A stretch of DNA of 64,000 bases from the NCBI GenBank assembly GCA_044326545.1, contig JBIRBM010000005.1, positions 54,789 through 118,788 on the forward strand. Reading direction: 5' to 3'. Of the stretch, positions 25,372 through 33,995 are shown one piece after another. The stretch is from JANWJE01 sp044326545 (GTDB taxonomy: Bacteria > Chlamydiota > Chlamydiia > Chlamydiales > Parachlamydiaceae). A model generated the notes under the pieces. That model was not told the origin of the DNA, did no database searches, and was given only the letters and a program-made list of their open reading frames with translations. The first letter of the stretch is position 1, and every line of letters starts with the position of its first letter. The position numbers and the translations under genes were made by a program.

Positions 25372-28300
25372 TTAGGAGATGATTGAAGCTTCAGGAACCT
25401 CTTTATGAGCAAATGCTAAAGATAAAAGCTTGGAAATCCCTTTTTCTTCCATTGAAACCCCAAAAATGGTATCTCCGATGGCCATTGTTCGCTTATTGTG
25501 GGTAATGATAAGGAATTGGCAGCGATCAACAAAGTGTTTGACGACATTGACAAATCGTTCCACATTTGTGTCGTCTAGTGGTGCGTCAATTTCATCTAGA
25601 ATACAAAAAGGCGCCGGTTTCACTTCAAAAATTGCAAAAAGCAAGGCGACGGCCGTTAAGCATTTTTCTCCACCAGATAAAAGGGTGATCGAGCGCATCT
25701 GTTTGCCGGGAGGTTTAGCTGTGATTTCGATTCCCGCTTCTAAGATGTCTTCAGAATCTGTGAATTGAAGATCTGCTTCTCCTCCCTCAAACAAGATCTG
25801 GAAGTTTTTCTGAAAATTCGTCCGGATTGCCTCAAAAGTGTCTTTAAAGAGTTGATGGCTTTGTCCATCCAATTGCTCAATCATTGTCAGGAGTTCTTTT
25901 TTTGAAAGCTCCATATCATCTATTTGCTCTTTGAGGAAATGATAACGCAGTTGATGTTTTTCTAAATCCTCAATAGCGCTTAAATTTACATCGCCACTCT
26001 CTTGAATGGCTTGACGCAAGCTTTTGATTTGCCTTTCGGTCTGGTCCAATGAGCCATTGAATGGAAGGGGACATTGAAGGGCATCTTCTATTGTGAGATG
26101 ATAACGCTCCCTCAGTTCCTGGGTGACAGCTTCAGAAATGGCTTGCTGATGAGCGAGCTGGACATTAAGCTGAGCTAATTCGTATTCAATTTTTTTTAAT
26201 TCTTCTTGGAGCAAAGTCAGGCGAATCTTGGCTTCTTCACTTTCTTTTAGAACATTCGCCCCCTGTTTCTCTAAATCAGCGTATTGACCCGAGGCTTCTT
26301 TCACCTCATTTTCAATGATCTCTATCTTTTGCTCCACTCTTTTTTTGTCTTGTAAAAATTGAGCCTGCAAATCGCTTAGCTCGTCTAATTCATCTTCGAT
26401 CCGGACCACTGTTTTATCGTGGTCGAGCTCCTTAGCTTCTAATAGATTCTGCTGGTGGACCATCTGCTGTCTGCTTTCAGCTAATTGCTGATACATAGCC
26501 CCTTTTTCTTTTTGGTCGCTCTCTTGAATGTTTAAGGCCTGTTCTTGTGTGATCAATTCTTGCCTGAGCATCTCGTGTTCTTGCTCCAATTCGATGACCT
26601 GATGGTTAACCTTTTCACATTGTTGATCTAATCGATCAAAAGCTTGCGTGTGATCTGCTACCCTCTGTTTGAGGGTGATGAGATCTTGTTGGCAGCGCGT
26701 TTGATCCGATCGATTTTTTTCTTGATCATGCAATGCCTTTTGAAGATTAAAATTCACTTCAACAAGCTTCATTTCGTCTCTTCTTAAAATTTTATCCCGT
26801 TCGCTTCGTTCTAGCTGCAGGTGGGAGCGACGATGCTGCAAATGATGAAAAGCCTGTTCTAATGTTTCTAAAAGATTTTCTTTGATGGAAATTTGTGTTT
26901 CTAAGGAGGTTAATTCAGATTCCCGGATAAACACTTGATTTTCGCTTGGCTTAATTTTGAATAACACTGCGCGGTGATCAAAGAATATTCCTTGCACATT
27001 CCATTCCTCTTCACACCCACCTCTAATCCAAGAATCTAACATGTTTTCATGTAAAGAGGAAACAGCGATGACCTCCAAAAAATGCTTTGAAACAGGATTG
27101 GAGGTTACACTTTTAATTAAAGCATGTTGAGTTGTCAATCGCTCGCGTCTGATTTTGCCTATCCATTCCATACAAAGGAGTGAGTAGTCTTGTAAATTTT
27201 CTTGTTCAGCAAAAGCTAAAACATTTTTGGCATCTTTATCTGTTTCGACGACCAGTGTGTGTGAATAGGTTCTTAAGACAACAGCCAAGGGGGCGGCTTC
27301 TTCTCCTTTAGGATCGAAAAACTCATAAAAAGGACGTAATTTTTGGTAAAATGAACGTGCGGGGTTTTGAGATTCTAGAAGTAATGTTTTGCTGCCCGAA
27401 GAAAAACCTTCTAATTCTTCGCGCATTTTTAACAGCACTTTGCGACGTGCTTTCATTTCAATGACTGTTCGCCCTATCATCTGCATGTCTTGTTGTTTTT
27501 TTTCTAATTCAAACGCGGCGATTTTCAAATCTTCTTCGAATTGTTCTAAGCGGTCTCTATGGCTGTCGACAAGGCCTGATAGTTGATGCAATTGGTCTGT
27601 TTTTTCTTTTGCCGTTTGATCTAAATGAAGGAAATCGCTTCCCAATTTTTCTATCTGCGCCTCTAAAAGTTGCTGATGACGGTTTAAATTGTCTAATCTC
27701 ACTTCTGTTTGTTTAAGCTCGCTTTGCAGCGAGTGATTTTGGTGTAAATGGTTGAGATGATCTTGTTGTTTTGCAAAGACGTCTTGACGAAGGCGCCTGA
27801 CCTCTTTTTCTTGCAATTTGACACGGTCTTGCTGCTCAATCCATTCTGATTGAGCTTCGCTCCAGTCGGTTTCAAGGGCTTCTCGTTTTCGGTTGATCTC
27901 TTTGAGAGTCTTCTGTCTGATTTGACGTGCTAAAGAGAGATCTTCTAACGTTTGCTTGAGTTTTTTTTCGCGCAATTGAGTCTCTTTTTGTCGTTGCTCA
28001 AGAGATTGATTCTCGTGTTGTAAGATGTCTTGCTGGGCGCGCAGGGTGAAAAGTTTTTCACTTTGTGTACGCAAACATTTTTCGTACAGTTGAGATCGCT
28101 CTTGTGTTTTTTGCACATCGACTCGGCTTTCAGTGAGGGATTCTAAGCATTTATTTTCCCTTTTTTTTTGCTCAAAAAATGTCGATTTGAGATCGGTTTG
28201 TTTTTTTTCAATTCCTTGCCAGCGCATGACATAACTTGCTTTTTCCAGTGAGTCAAGCATCCCTTTTTGCTCTTTGTATAGGCGTGCCTTTTTTGCTTGA

Positions 28301-28920
28301 TTGTCTAAAGTCTGAATCTGTTTTTGAACTTCTAAATGGATATCACGCACACGGCAAAGATTCAGATCGGCTTGCTCTAATTTTTTTAACGCCTCTTTTT
28401 TTCTTTGAAGAAATCGCAAAATTCCTGCAGCTTCTTCAAAAATATGACGGCGCTCTTGGGGGGTCTCACTAATGATTTGATCTAATTTTCCTTGCTCAAA
28501 AATAGAAAAAGCGTTTTTGCCAATTCCGGAGCCTAAAAACAGGGTTTGAAGATCTTTTAAACGAACGGCATTTCCATTTAAAAGATAGTCCGAATCGCCC
28601 GAACGGTGCAATCTGCGCGTGATGGTGATTTCTTCATAATCAATCGAAAGGGCATCTTGGATATCGGTCAGGGTGAGGGAGACTTCTGCAAAGTTGAGCG
28701 GCTTTCGGCTTGTTGTTCCTGCAAATATGACATCGGGCATTTTGTTTCCCCGCATCGATTTTGCTGATTGCTCTCCTAAGACCCAGCGGAAGGCATCTGA
28801 AATATTAGACTTTCCACAACCATTAGGACCCACAATACAGGTAATTCCTGCATCAAAATGTAAAACGGTTTTTTCAGCGAACGATTTAAAACCTAAAAGT
28901 GAAATTTTTTTTAAACGCAC
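25372..28920 (-). CDS. smc: Chromosome segregation ATPase SMC
   Basis: A 1182-residue protein starting at a GTG (28918-28920) with GGGAGG eight bases upstream. The start gives MRLKKISLLGFKSFAEKTVL, the standard SMC N-terminus; longer upstream frames are not real. Walker A is GPNGCGKSN (31-39). Two long coiled coils (about 170-500 and 690-1020) flank a hinge with GCEEEWNVQGIFFDHRAVLF. The C-terminal head has the ABC signature LLSGGEKCLTAVALLFAIFE and Walker B FCILDEIDAPLDD. It acts with ScpA/B to organise and separate chromosomes. The neighbours are serS, divergent, and a DMT transporter, so no segregation operon is visible. Confidence 0.96.
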   Translation of the reverse strand: MRLKKISLLGFKSFAEKTVLHFDAGITCIVGPNGCGKSNISDAFRWVLGEQSAKSMRGNKMPDVIFAGTTSRKPLNFAEVSLTLTDIQDALSIDYEEITITRRLHRSGDSDYLLNGNAVRLKDLQTLFLGSGIGKNAFSIFEQGKLDQIISETPQERRHIFEEAAGILRFLQRKKEALKKLEQADLNLCRVRDIHLEVQKQIQTLDNQAKKARLYKEQKGMLDSLEKASYVMRWQGIEKKQTDLKSTFFEQKKRENKCLESLTESRVDVQKTQERSQLYEKCLRTQSEKLFTLRAQQDILQHENQSLEQRQKETQLREKKLKQTLEDLSLARQIRQKTLKEINRKREALETDWSEAQSEWIEQQDRVKLQEKEVRRLRQDVFAKQQDHLNHLHQNHSLQSELKQTEVRLDNLNRHQQLLEAQIEKLGSDFLHLDQTAKEKTDQLHQLSGLVDSHRDRLEQFEEDLKIAAFELEKKQQDMQMIGRTVIEMKARRKVLLKMREELEGFSSGSKTLLLESQNPARSFYQKLRPFYEFFDPKGEEAAPLAVVLRTYSHTLVVETDKDAKNVLAFAEQENLQDYSLLCMEWIGKIRRERLTTQHALIKSVTSNPVSKHFLEVIAVSSLHENMLDSWIRGGCEEEWNVQGIFFDHRAVLFKIKPSENQVFIRESELTSLETQISIKENLLETLEQAFHHLQHRRSHLQLERSERDKILRRDEMKLVEVNFNLQKALHDQEKNRSDQTRCQQDLITLKQRVADHTQAFDRLDQQCEKVNHQVIELEQEHEMLRQELITQEQALNIQESDQKEKGAMYQQLAESRQQMVHQQNLLEAKELDHDKTVVRIEDELDELSDLQAQFLQDKKRVEQKIEIIENEVKEASGQYADLEKQGANVLKESEEAKIRLTLLQEELKKIEYELAQLNVQLAHQQAISEAVTQELRERYHLTIEDALQCPLPFNGSLDQTERQIKSLRQAIQESGDVNLSAIEDLEKHQLRYHFLKEQIDDMELSKKELLTMIEQLDGQSHQLFKDTFEAIRTNFQKNFQILFEGGEADLQFTDSEDILEAGIEITAKPPGKQMRSITLLSGGEKCLTAVALLFAIFEVKPAPFCILDEIDAPLDDTNVERFVNVVKHFVDRCQFLIITHNKRTMAIGDTIFGVSMEEKGISKLLSLAFAHKEVPEASIIS

Positions 28921-29150
28921 AACTCTACCTCCCTTAAACTCAAACAATCGAAAGTAGCATACAATAAACGGGATCAGTCGACAACACAATAGCATTAAAA
29001 TGTGATGTGGAGAAAAATGAGACACCTATAAATGTCTTTATTTTAAGACATTCTTTTTTTATAATTGCGATCTCGTTAATTTCAGAGTCTCTGTGAAAAA
29101 CATAGGCGACATGTTCTTGTCTTGTGAAAAATGTAATTAAAGGAAATTCT

Positions 29151-30440
29151 ATGTTAGATATCCGTCTTATTCGTAAGGATCGCGCTGCGATTGAAGCAAA
29201 ATTGAAGACAAAAGATCCCCACATCGATTTATCACAGATCTGTCATCTTGATCATAAAATCCGTGAAGATAAAACACGTGTTGAGAATCTCAAGGCTAGA
29301 CGCAATGAGTATTCCCAGAAAATTGGAGAGTTAAAAAGGTCTGGTCAAGAAACGGGCGATCTTCTCGCTCAAGTTGCACAATTTAGTGAAGAGATTCATG
29401 ATCTTGACGATGGTCTTAAGACATTAGAAGAAGAATTTAACCAAGAAATGGCAAGACTTCCTAATTTTCCCATGGATGAGATCAAAGTCTCGCAAGATCC
29501 AAAAGAAAATGTGATGATTAAAGAGGTGGGGCATAAGCCTTCTTTCTCATTTGCTTTTAAAAATCACGTTGAATTAAACGAAAGACTCCATCTTTTTGAT
29601 TTTAAGAGAGGGGCTAAAATTTCTGGAACAGGTTGGCCTGTCTATCGCGCAATGGGAGCCCGCCTTGAATGGGCTTTGCTTCAATACATGATTGATATTC
29701 ATGTGAAAAATGGATTTACTCAAATCATTCCTCCTCTTCTTGTTCGTCCTGAAACAATGTTTGGTTCAGGCCAGCTTCCTAAATTCGATAGTCAATTATT
29801 TAAAATTCATGATCCCGACTATCACTTGTATTTGATTCCAACGGCAGAAGTCTCCATTAATGGCCTTCATTTAGATGAAATGATCCCGAATGAAGATTTG
29901 ACGTTGAAATACGTCTCTTATACTCCCTGTTTTCGCAGAGAAGCAGGCGCTGCGGGTTCTCAGGAAAGGGGGTTAATTCGGATGCATCAATTCAATAAAG
30001 TCGAGATGTTTTGTTTTGCGAAACCAGAGGATAGCGCTAGTGTTTTTGATGAAATGATGGCCAGTGCCGAGGAAATTCTTCAAGGCTTAGGGCTCCATTA
30101 CCGAAATATGCTCTTGGTGACAGGAGATATGTCGTTTGCAGCAGCTAAAACAGTCGATATCGAAGTATGGCTTCCGGGTCAAGATCGTTATTATGAGGTC
30201 TCTTCAGTTTCAAATTGTACAGATTATCAAGCCCGTCGATCAAATATCCGGTTTAGAAAACAGGATGGTAAAATGGACTTTGTCCATACATTGAATGGTT
30301 CGGGCCTTGCCACATCGCGTCTTATGGTTGCGTTGCTTGAAAATTATCAACAATCAGATGGCTCAGTTGTCTTACCAGCTGTTTTACAGAAATATTTAGG
30401 AGGAGTCACTCATCTTATTCCGCATGAGTTTCAAGGCTGA
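29151..30440 (+). CDS. serS: Seryl-tRNA synthetase
   Basis: 429 residues, class II aminoacyl-tRNA synthetase. The start MLDIRLIRKDRAAIEAKL is the usual one, with AAAGGAA seven bases upstream; an ORF nine codons longer has no support. The N-terminal antiparallel coiled coil (about 30-100) grips the long variable arm of tRNA-Ser. Motif 2 is CFRREAGAAGSQERGLIR and motif 3 is NGSGLATSRLMVALLENYQ. Discrimination motif EVSSVSNCTDYQARR is present. Standard essential translation gene, divergent from smc. Confidence 0.97.
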   Translation: MLDIRLIRKDRAAIEAKLKTKDPHIDLSQICHLDHKIREDKTRVENLKARRNEYSQKIGELKRSGQETGDLLAQVAQFSEEIHDLDDGLKTLEEEFNQEMARLPNFPMDEIKVSQDPKENVMIKEVGHKPSFSFAFKNHVELNERLHLFDFKRGAKISGTGWPVYRAMGARLEWALLQYMIDIHVKNGFTQIIPPLLVRPETMFGSGQLPKFDSQLFKIHDPDYHLYLIPTAEVSINGLHLDEMIPNEDLTLKYVSYTPCFRREAGAAGSQERGLIRMHQFNKVEMFCFAKPEDSASVFDEMMASAEEILQGLGLHYRNMLLVTGDMSFAAAKTVDIEVWLPGQDRYYEVSSVSNCTDYQARRSNIRFRKQDGKMDFVHTLNGSGLATSRLMVALLENYQQSDGSVVLPAVLQKYLGGVTHLIPHEFQG

Positions 30441-30521
30441 AAAATAGGAAGGGAAGTACACTCATTTTTTGTTGAGCCAGATGAGTGATACCCTCTAGAT
30501 TTTTAAATATTAAAAAAAAAC

Positions 30522-30551
30522 TTGTGCAATTTACTTTCCAAGGTTTATAGA
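30522..30551 (+). promoter_or_regulatory. Candidate sigma66/70-type promoter of the 30642 gene
   Basis: TTGTGC at 30522-30527 and TATAGA at 30546-30551 are 18 bases apart, about 90 bases before the start codon of the secreted protein gene. They lie behind an A-tract (TTAAAAAAAAACTTG). It is a plausible promoter by consensus only. Confidence 0.3.
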
Positions 30552-30641
30552 TTGGCTATACACCAATTTCTTCGAGTCGAATCTCGGTGTGGATCTTGAT
30601 GTTGAAGTTGTGTGTTCAATCTTTTTAATGAGGAGAGTCCT

Positions 30642-31421
30642 ATGATGAGAAAGTTTTTTGCCTTGCTATTGATGACTGGATTTACGCTGCAAGGCAGCTT
30701 ATTGATGTCTGAAGTAAATGATCCAATTGTTGCCCACGAAAGGTGCGTTGGAAGAGATCATTTTTCGAGATCTGGAGTGGAAAAAAATTTGGTGGTTCGC
30801 CATTTGCTAAGAGCCGGAATATTGAGTGTTAGAGGCAATGCCTCGATAGAGGGAAGATTAGACGTAGATGGGATTGTGAGCGCTCCAGCATTTGTTACGC
30901 CGGCCGGTCCTCTCACCGTCATGGGGCAAGCCTATGGAAAACTTTTTGCCTCTGCTGAGATAGGGCAACTGACCATTACTTCTGTGCAAGGCTCTGTGCC
31001 TGCCACAACAGGATGGCAGTCCTTTCCTGTTGATTCATTTTCTACATCTCTTAAAACAACTGCAGCAGATCCAACCAATGCAACGATTACTGTTTTAAGT
31101 GGTGGGACTTATCTTGTGAATGCTTTGTTAACATTAAAATACCCTGATCCAAGTGCAGATGGTCCTGATGACTTCACAAATTATTGCATTGGAGTGATGA
31201 TTGACGACGTACTCCAAAATGACAGCATAGGATCGCTTCGTATTAGCCAACAAGGCGGTCACGAAAATCCAGGACTTCTTTATTCTGCGTCTCTTAGCGG
31301 TATTTATACATTATCAGCCGGCAGCAATGTTCAATTTGTGATCGGTGCTGATGGGGGCGGAACTCCTGATTATATTGAAGTGGCCTCTGCAAACGCAACT
31401 GTTGTACAAATTGGGAATTAA
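30642..31421 (+). CDS. Secreted protein with BclA/C1q-like C-terminal domain
   Basis: A 259-residue protein starting at ATG 30642 (GAGGAG ten bases upstream). Signal peptide MMRKFFALLLMTGFTLQGSL. A short beta-helix-like stretch (LLRAGILSVRGNASIEGRLD) leads to a jelly-roll-like C-terminal domain at about 125-259: WQSFPVDSFSTSLKT, ITVLSGGTYLVNALLTLKY, SGIYTLSAGSNVQFVIGA and a final ATVVQIGN. This pattern resembles the C-terminal domain of exosporium BclA and C1q/TNF-like trimers. The domain usually trimerises and is surface exposed, so the protein may be part of the outer envelope. No collagen-like Gly-X-Y repeat precedes it. The domain call comes from pattern recognition and is not certain. 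Confidence 0.65.
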   Translation: MMRKFFALLLMTGFTLQGSLLMSEVNDPIVAHERCVGRDHFSRSGVEKNLVVRHLLRAGILSVRGNASIEGRLDVDGIVSAPAFVTPAGPLTVMGQAYGKLFASAEIGQLTITSVQGSVPATTGWQSFPVDSFSTSLKTTAADPTNATITVLSGGTYLVNALLTLKYPDPSADGPDDFTNYCIGVMIDDVLQNDSIGSLRISQQGGHENPGLLYSASLSGIYTLSAGSNVQFVIGADGGGTPDYIEVASANATVVQIGN

Positions 31422-31450
31422 TCCTAAGCTTTTTTTTGTTAAAAATTGAT

Positions 31451-31598
31451 CTTAAGCACCAAGAGGGCTATTTAGGCTGAGCAAGGCCTGAAGGATTGAA
31501 AGCTTGCAAAAAAAGAAATCTCAACAGAGATATTGACCTTTTTGCAAGATTTGACCCCAAGATTTTGCTCAGCCCAAATAGTCCTCTTGGTACTTAAG
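31451..31598. repeat. Family A long inverted repeat, copy 8
   Basis: Arms of about 34 bases: CTTAAGCACCAAGAGGGC starting at 31451 and GTCCTCTTGGTACTTAAG ending at 31598, including AGGCTGAGCAA / TTGCTCAGCCC. An inner pair (GCTTGCAAAAA / TTTTTGCAAG) sits between them. It lies 30 bases after the secreted protein gene, so it would be transcribed and could fold into a terminator-like structure, but no T-run follows. Confidence 0.8.
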
Positions 31599-31877
31599 TC
31601 GAGTCATTTAGAATTGCCTTAGCGCTGTTGCATCAATACCCTCACAGGCGTTTTCCAGCATCTATGGATAAAATCTTGACCGTAGAGGGATCGGCCGAAA
31701 ACGCAGCCTTTAAAATTGATTGACGATCCTCTTGATACCATCTTTGAGTAACATCACGTTAAAGTGGATCAACAGCCCCAGTTTAAAAGCTGAGATTTTA
31801 AGCTAAGATGGAAGCTGTGCATCATGAATCGCAGCGATGTTCTTCATCGCTTTTATCTCCACAATCAGATGATCATT

Positions 31878-32038
31878 AGACTTTTTCGGAAATTTGGTTT
31901 GCTTGAAAAAATTGCCCTTTTTGAGCAGATTGTTTTGAAAATTTTGAGAGCGTATGCCTACATACGGTCGAAAAATTTTACAAAAAAGATGCCAAAAATG
32001 GCGGTTTTAGCAAGTCAATGAAGTTTCCGAAGAAGTCT
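31878..32038 (-). mobile_element. Complete 161-bp MITE (family C), inserted in the GxxExxY gene
   Basis: AGACTTTTTCGGAAATTT at the left and AAGTTTCCGAAGAAGTCT at the right are inverted repeats, with ATT directly flanking both sides (31875-31877 and 32039-32041) as target duplication. The length equals that of the 13570 copy, to which it is very similar in the opposite orientation. Removing it together with one ATT restores the GxxExxY reading frame across the junction. Confidence 0.93.
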
Positions 32039-32102
32039 ATTAACTATTAGCTCCAGGCGATATCCACAATCAAGAGGATTTTCTTTATCGTAAAAAGGCA
32101 AT

Positions 32103-33049
32103 AGACTTCTTTCGAAACTGGCATTTTGATGAGATTTGAGTTAAAAAAGATGCTTCCATGGAGGCATCATGAAATACAATCAAATAGAAGATTTACCAGA
32201 TGAGCAGTTTCGACGATTGACGGGAATTAAACGAAAAACGTTCGAAAAAATGCTTGAAATACTAAAGAAAGATGATGAGAGCAAAAAGATCAAGGGAGGG
32301 CGTAAGAATAAGTTATCTTTAGAAAATCAGCTTTTGATGGCTCTTGAGTATATTAGAGAGTACCGAACTTATTTTCATATCTCTAAAAGCTATGGTGTTA
32401 GCGAAAGTACCGCATACAAGACTGTACGTTGGGTTGAAGACACTTTAATTAAGCATCCAGATTTTGCACTTCCAGGACGTAAAGCTCTTTTAAAGAGCGA
32501 CATGGAATATGAAGTTGTGCTTGTAGATGCTTCTGAGAGTCCAATAGAAAGACCAAAAAAAAAGGGTACGAAATAAAAAACAGATAAGGAATAGAAACAA
32601 TAAACAGAAACGGTTTTATTCTGGGAAAAAGAAAAGACACACAATTAAGAGTCAAGTGGTTGTAGATAAGAAATCGAAAAAAGTAATCTGCACATCATTT
32701 AGCAATGGTAAGAAGCATGATTTTCGTCTTTTCAAAGAGAGCAAGGTTCGTTGGACAAAAGAGCGGAGTGGAATAACGGATAGCGGATATACTGGCATAA
32801 AAAAATTACAGAGCAATACAAAGCTGCCTAAGAAATCGAGTAAGAAGAAGCCCTTAACAGCGGAAGAAAAAGAACAAAATCGACAAATTTCCTCTGAGAG
32901 AGTTGTGAACGAAAATGTGATAGGCAGTCTAAAAAGATTTAAAATTATTAGTGATAGATACAGGAATCGCAGAAAACGATTCGGATTACGCTTTAACCTT
33001 ATTGCAGCTATTCATAACTATGAGCTGTTTTGAGTTTCGAAAGAAGTCT
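32103..33049 (+). mobile_element. IS5-family (ISL2-type) insertion sequence, 947 bp
   Basis: The termini AGACTTCTTTCGAAACT (32103-32119) and AGTTTCGAAAGAAGTCT (33033-33049) are perfect 17-bp inverted repeats. AAT flanks both sides (32100-32102, 33050-33052), a 3-bp target duplication of the A-N-T type associated with the ISL2 group of IS5. It contains one transposase gene in two reading frames. The intact ends and target duplication suggest a fairly recent insertion. Confidence 0.92.
32169..33033 (+). CDS. IS5-family DDE transposase in two overlapping frames
   Basis: The first frame (32169-32576) encodes an N-terminal helix-turn-helix (ISKSYGVSESTAYKTVRWVE) and the first catalytic Asp in VVLVDASESPIERPKKK. 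It then reaches a run of nine A (32555-32563) and stops. The catalytic half continues in the +1 frame: from about 32560 it reads through KRFYSGKKKRHTIKSQVVVD, with the second Asp in GITDSGYTG and the Glu in VVNENVIGSLKRFKI, ending at 33033. The frames overlap at the A-run. Expression would need a +1 (or -2) shift, so this is either programmed frameshifting or a frameshifted, inactive copy. About a dozen extra basic residues lie between the A-run and KRFYSG compared with what I expect for the family. Confidence 0.85.
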
Positions 33050-33224
33050 AATTCCATCCATCTTTAACTCAAACGCCAAACATCCTTCATAGGCAGATTC
33101 TAACAAACCAGTTCCGAAAACCCAAGGAATGGACCTCAATCACGGCACCAATCATGATGCCTGTCAGCGTATTTAGCTTCTCTTCTCTTTCGTTTGTTTT
33201 CTTTGCGGTAAATTTTTCTTCCAT

Positions 33225-33995
33225 TCCATCGAAGCGCTTCCGTTGTATAAAATATGTGTGGATGAAAAATTCAAATGTTATGATCTTGGTTGCGATGTCA
33301 GGTGGAAATTATCCATAGATCGTCATCAAAAGAAGTAGAATCTGTTTTTGTTATAACGTCACTTTGCATAGGGAAAGCAGCGTAAATCCCAAGAAAATAC
33401 CTGTTCATAGCATATCTTAAAAGACACATGATTCGATCAAAGATTTTAATTGGGGACAATGAAGCGATTTGGATTAAAGCGAAAGCTCTTCGCGCTTGAA
33501 AGGTTGCAAATGGTATAAGTGGAGTTTTAAGGACTCTCTTAAATCGGCTTTTCGACAGCAATCATCTACATCACATTGATGTGCCATTTCTATCAAGTCA
33601 CTTTTCTTTTTTAGTTTGCTGAAAACTTCTCCTTTTTTCCTTATTTCAAGCCTATTGAGACGCGTTCTTTAACCAATTGTGATTGAGGTGGCTAAAGCAA
33701 TAAAAATTTCTAGGAAAAAAACCTTTGACAGATAATTAAAAAATGAATGATAGTGACAACGAATTACGCAGAGTTTTGTTTACAGGTATTGCAGTGACAG
33801 TATTGTTGCGAGCTTTTGCGTTGGTTGCTTAGGCAGTTCTGCTTAAAACAAAAGAAATGGCGAAGCAACAAGTGATCAATCTAAATATGATTATTTAGGT
33901 TCATCAAAAACTGTCGCTTGAACAAAGAGCGTTCTGGCAACAAAGCCAAAAATGGAAGAATTTAAGGTAAACTTTAACGTTAACAAGGAAACAAT
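33225..33995. other. Intergenic region with gene and repeat debris
   Basis: About 770 bases with no supportable gene. Around 33464-33500 there is a diverged family A core (GCGATTTGGATTAAAGCGAA). The minus-strand frame 33298-33561 includes that repeat and is discounted. A 29-codon plus-strand frame starts at 33743 without a ribosome site. The last 40 bases contain AAGGAAACAAT before the next gene, its ribosome binding site; the promoter was not placed with confidence. Confidence 0.5.

Larger units (their letters stand above)
31710..33224 (-). pseudogene. GxxExxY family protein gene, broken by a MITE and an IS
   Basis: Reading the minus strand from ATG 33222-33224 gives EEKLNTLTGIMIGAVIEVHS, a frameshift, then LLESAYEGCLAFELKMDGI up to the IS at 33049. 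After the IS, 32099-32042 gives PFYDKENPLDCGYRLELIV, then the MITE (32038-31878). After it comes VEIKAMKNIAAIHDAQLPS, a TAG stop, and LGLLIHFNVMLLKDGIKRI to the terminal stop at 31710. These are the ordered landmarks of the GxxExxY family, a small PD-(D/E)XK-nuclease-like group of unknown role. The gene therefore has two insertions, one frameshift and one nonsense codon, and about ten residues seem lost at the IS junction. It is clearly dead. Confidence 0.85.

Noticed and set aside
28921..29025. 35-codon N-terminal extension of SMC
   Set aside because: The GTG at 28920 has GGGAGG in front of it and gives the standard SMC N-terminus; the extension is hydrophobic and atypical.
30560..30600. tRNA-like TTCGAGTCGAATC stretch
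   Set aside because: No acceptor stem, anticodon arm or proper T-loop around it; I found no tRNA gene in the window.
31824..32021. 65-codon frame crossing the MITE
   Set aside because: It is antisense to the GxxExxY remnant and continues into the MITE; same shared MITE peptide as at 13587.
33298..33561. 87-codon minus-strand frame
   Set aside because: Contains a diverged family A core and no known domain; it lies in debris next to the IS.
33743..33832. 29-codon frame with a hydrophobic stretch before the porin-like gene
   Set aside because: No ribosome binding site and too short to judge; possible leader peptide but unsupported.
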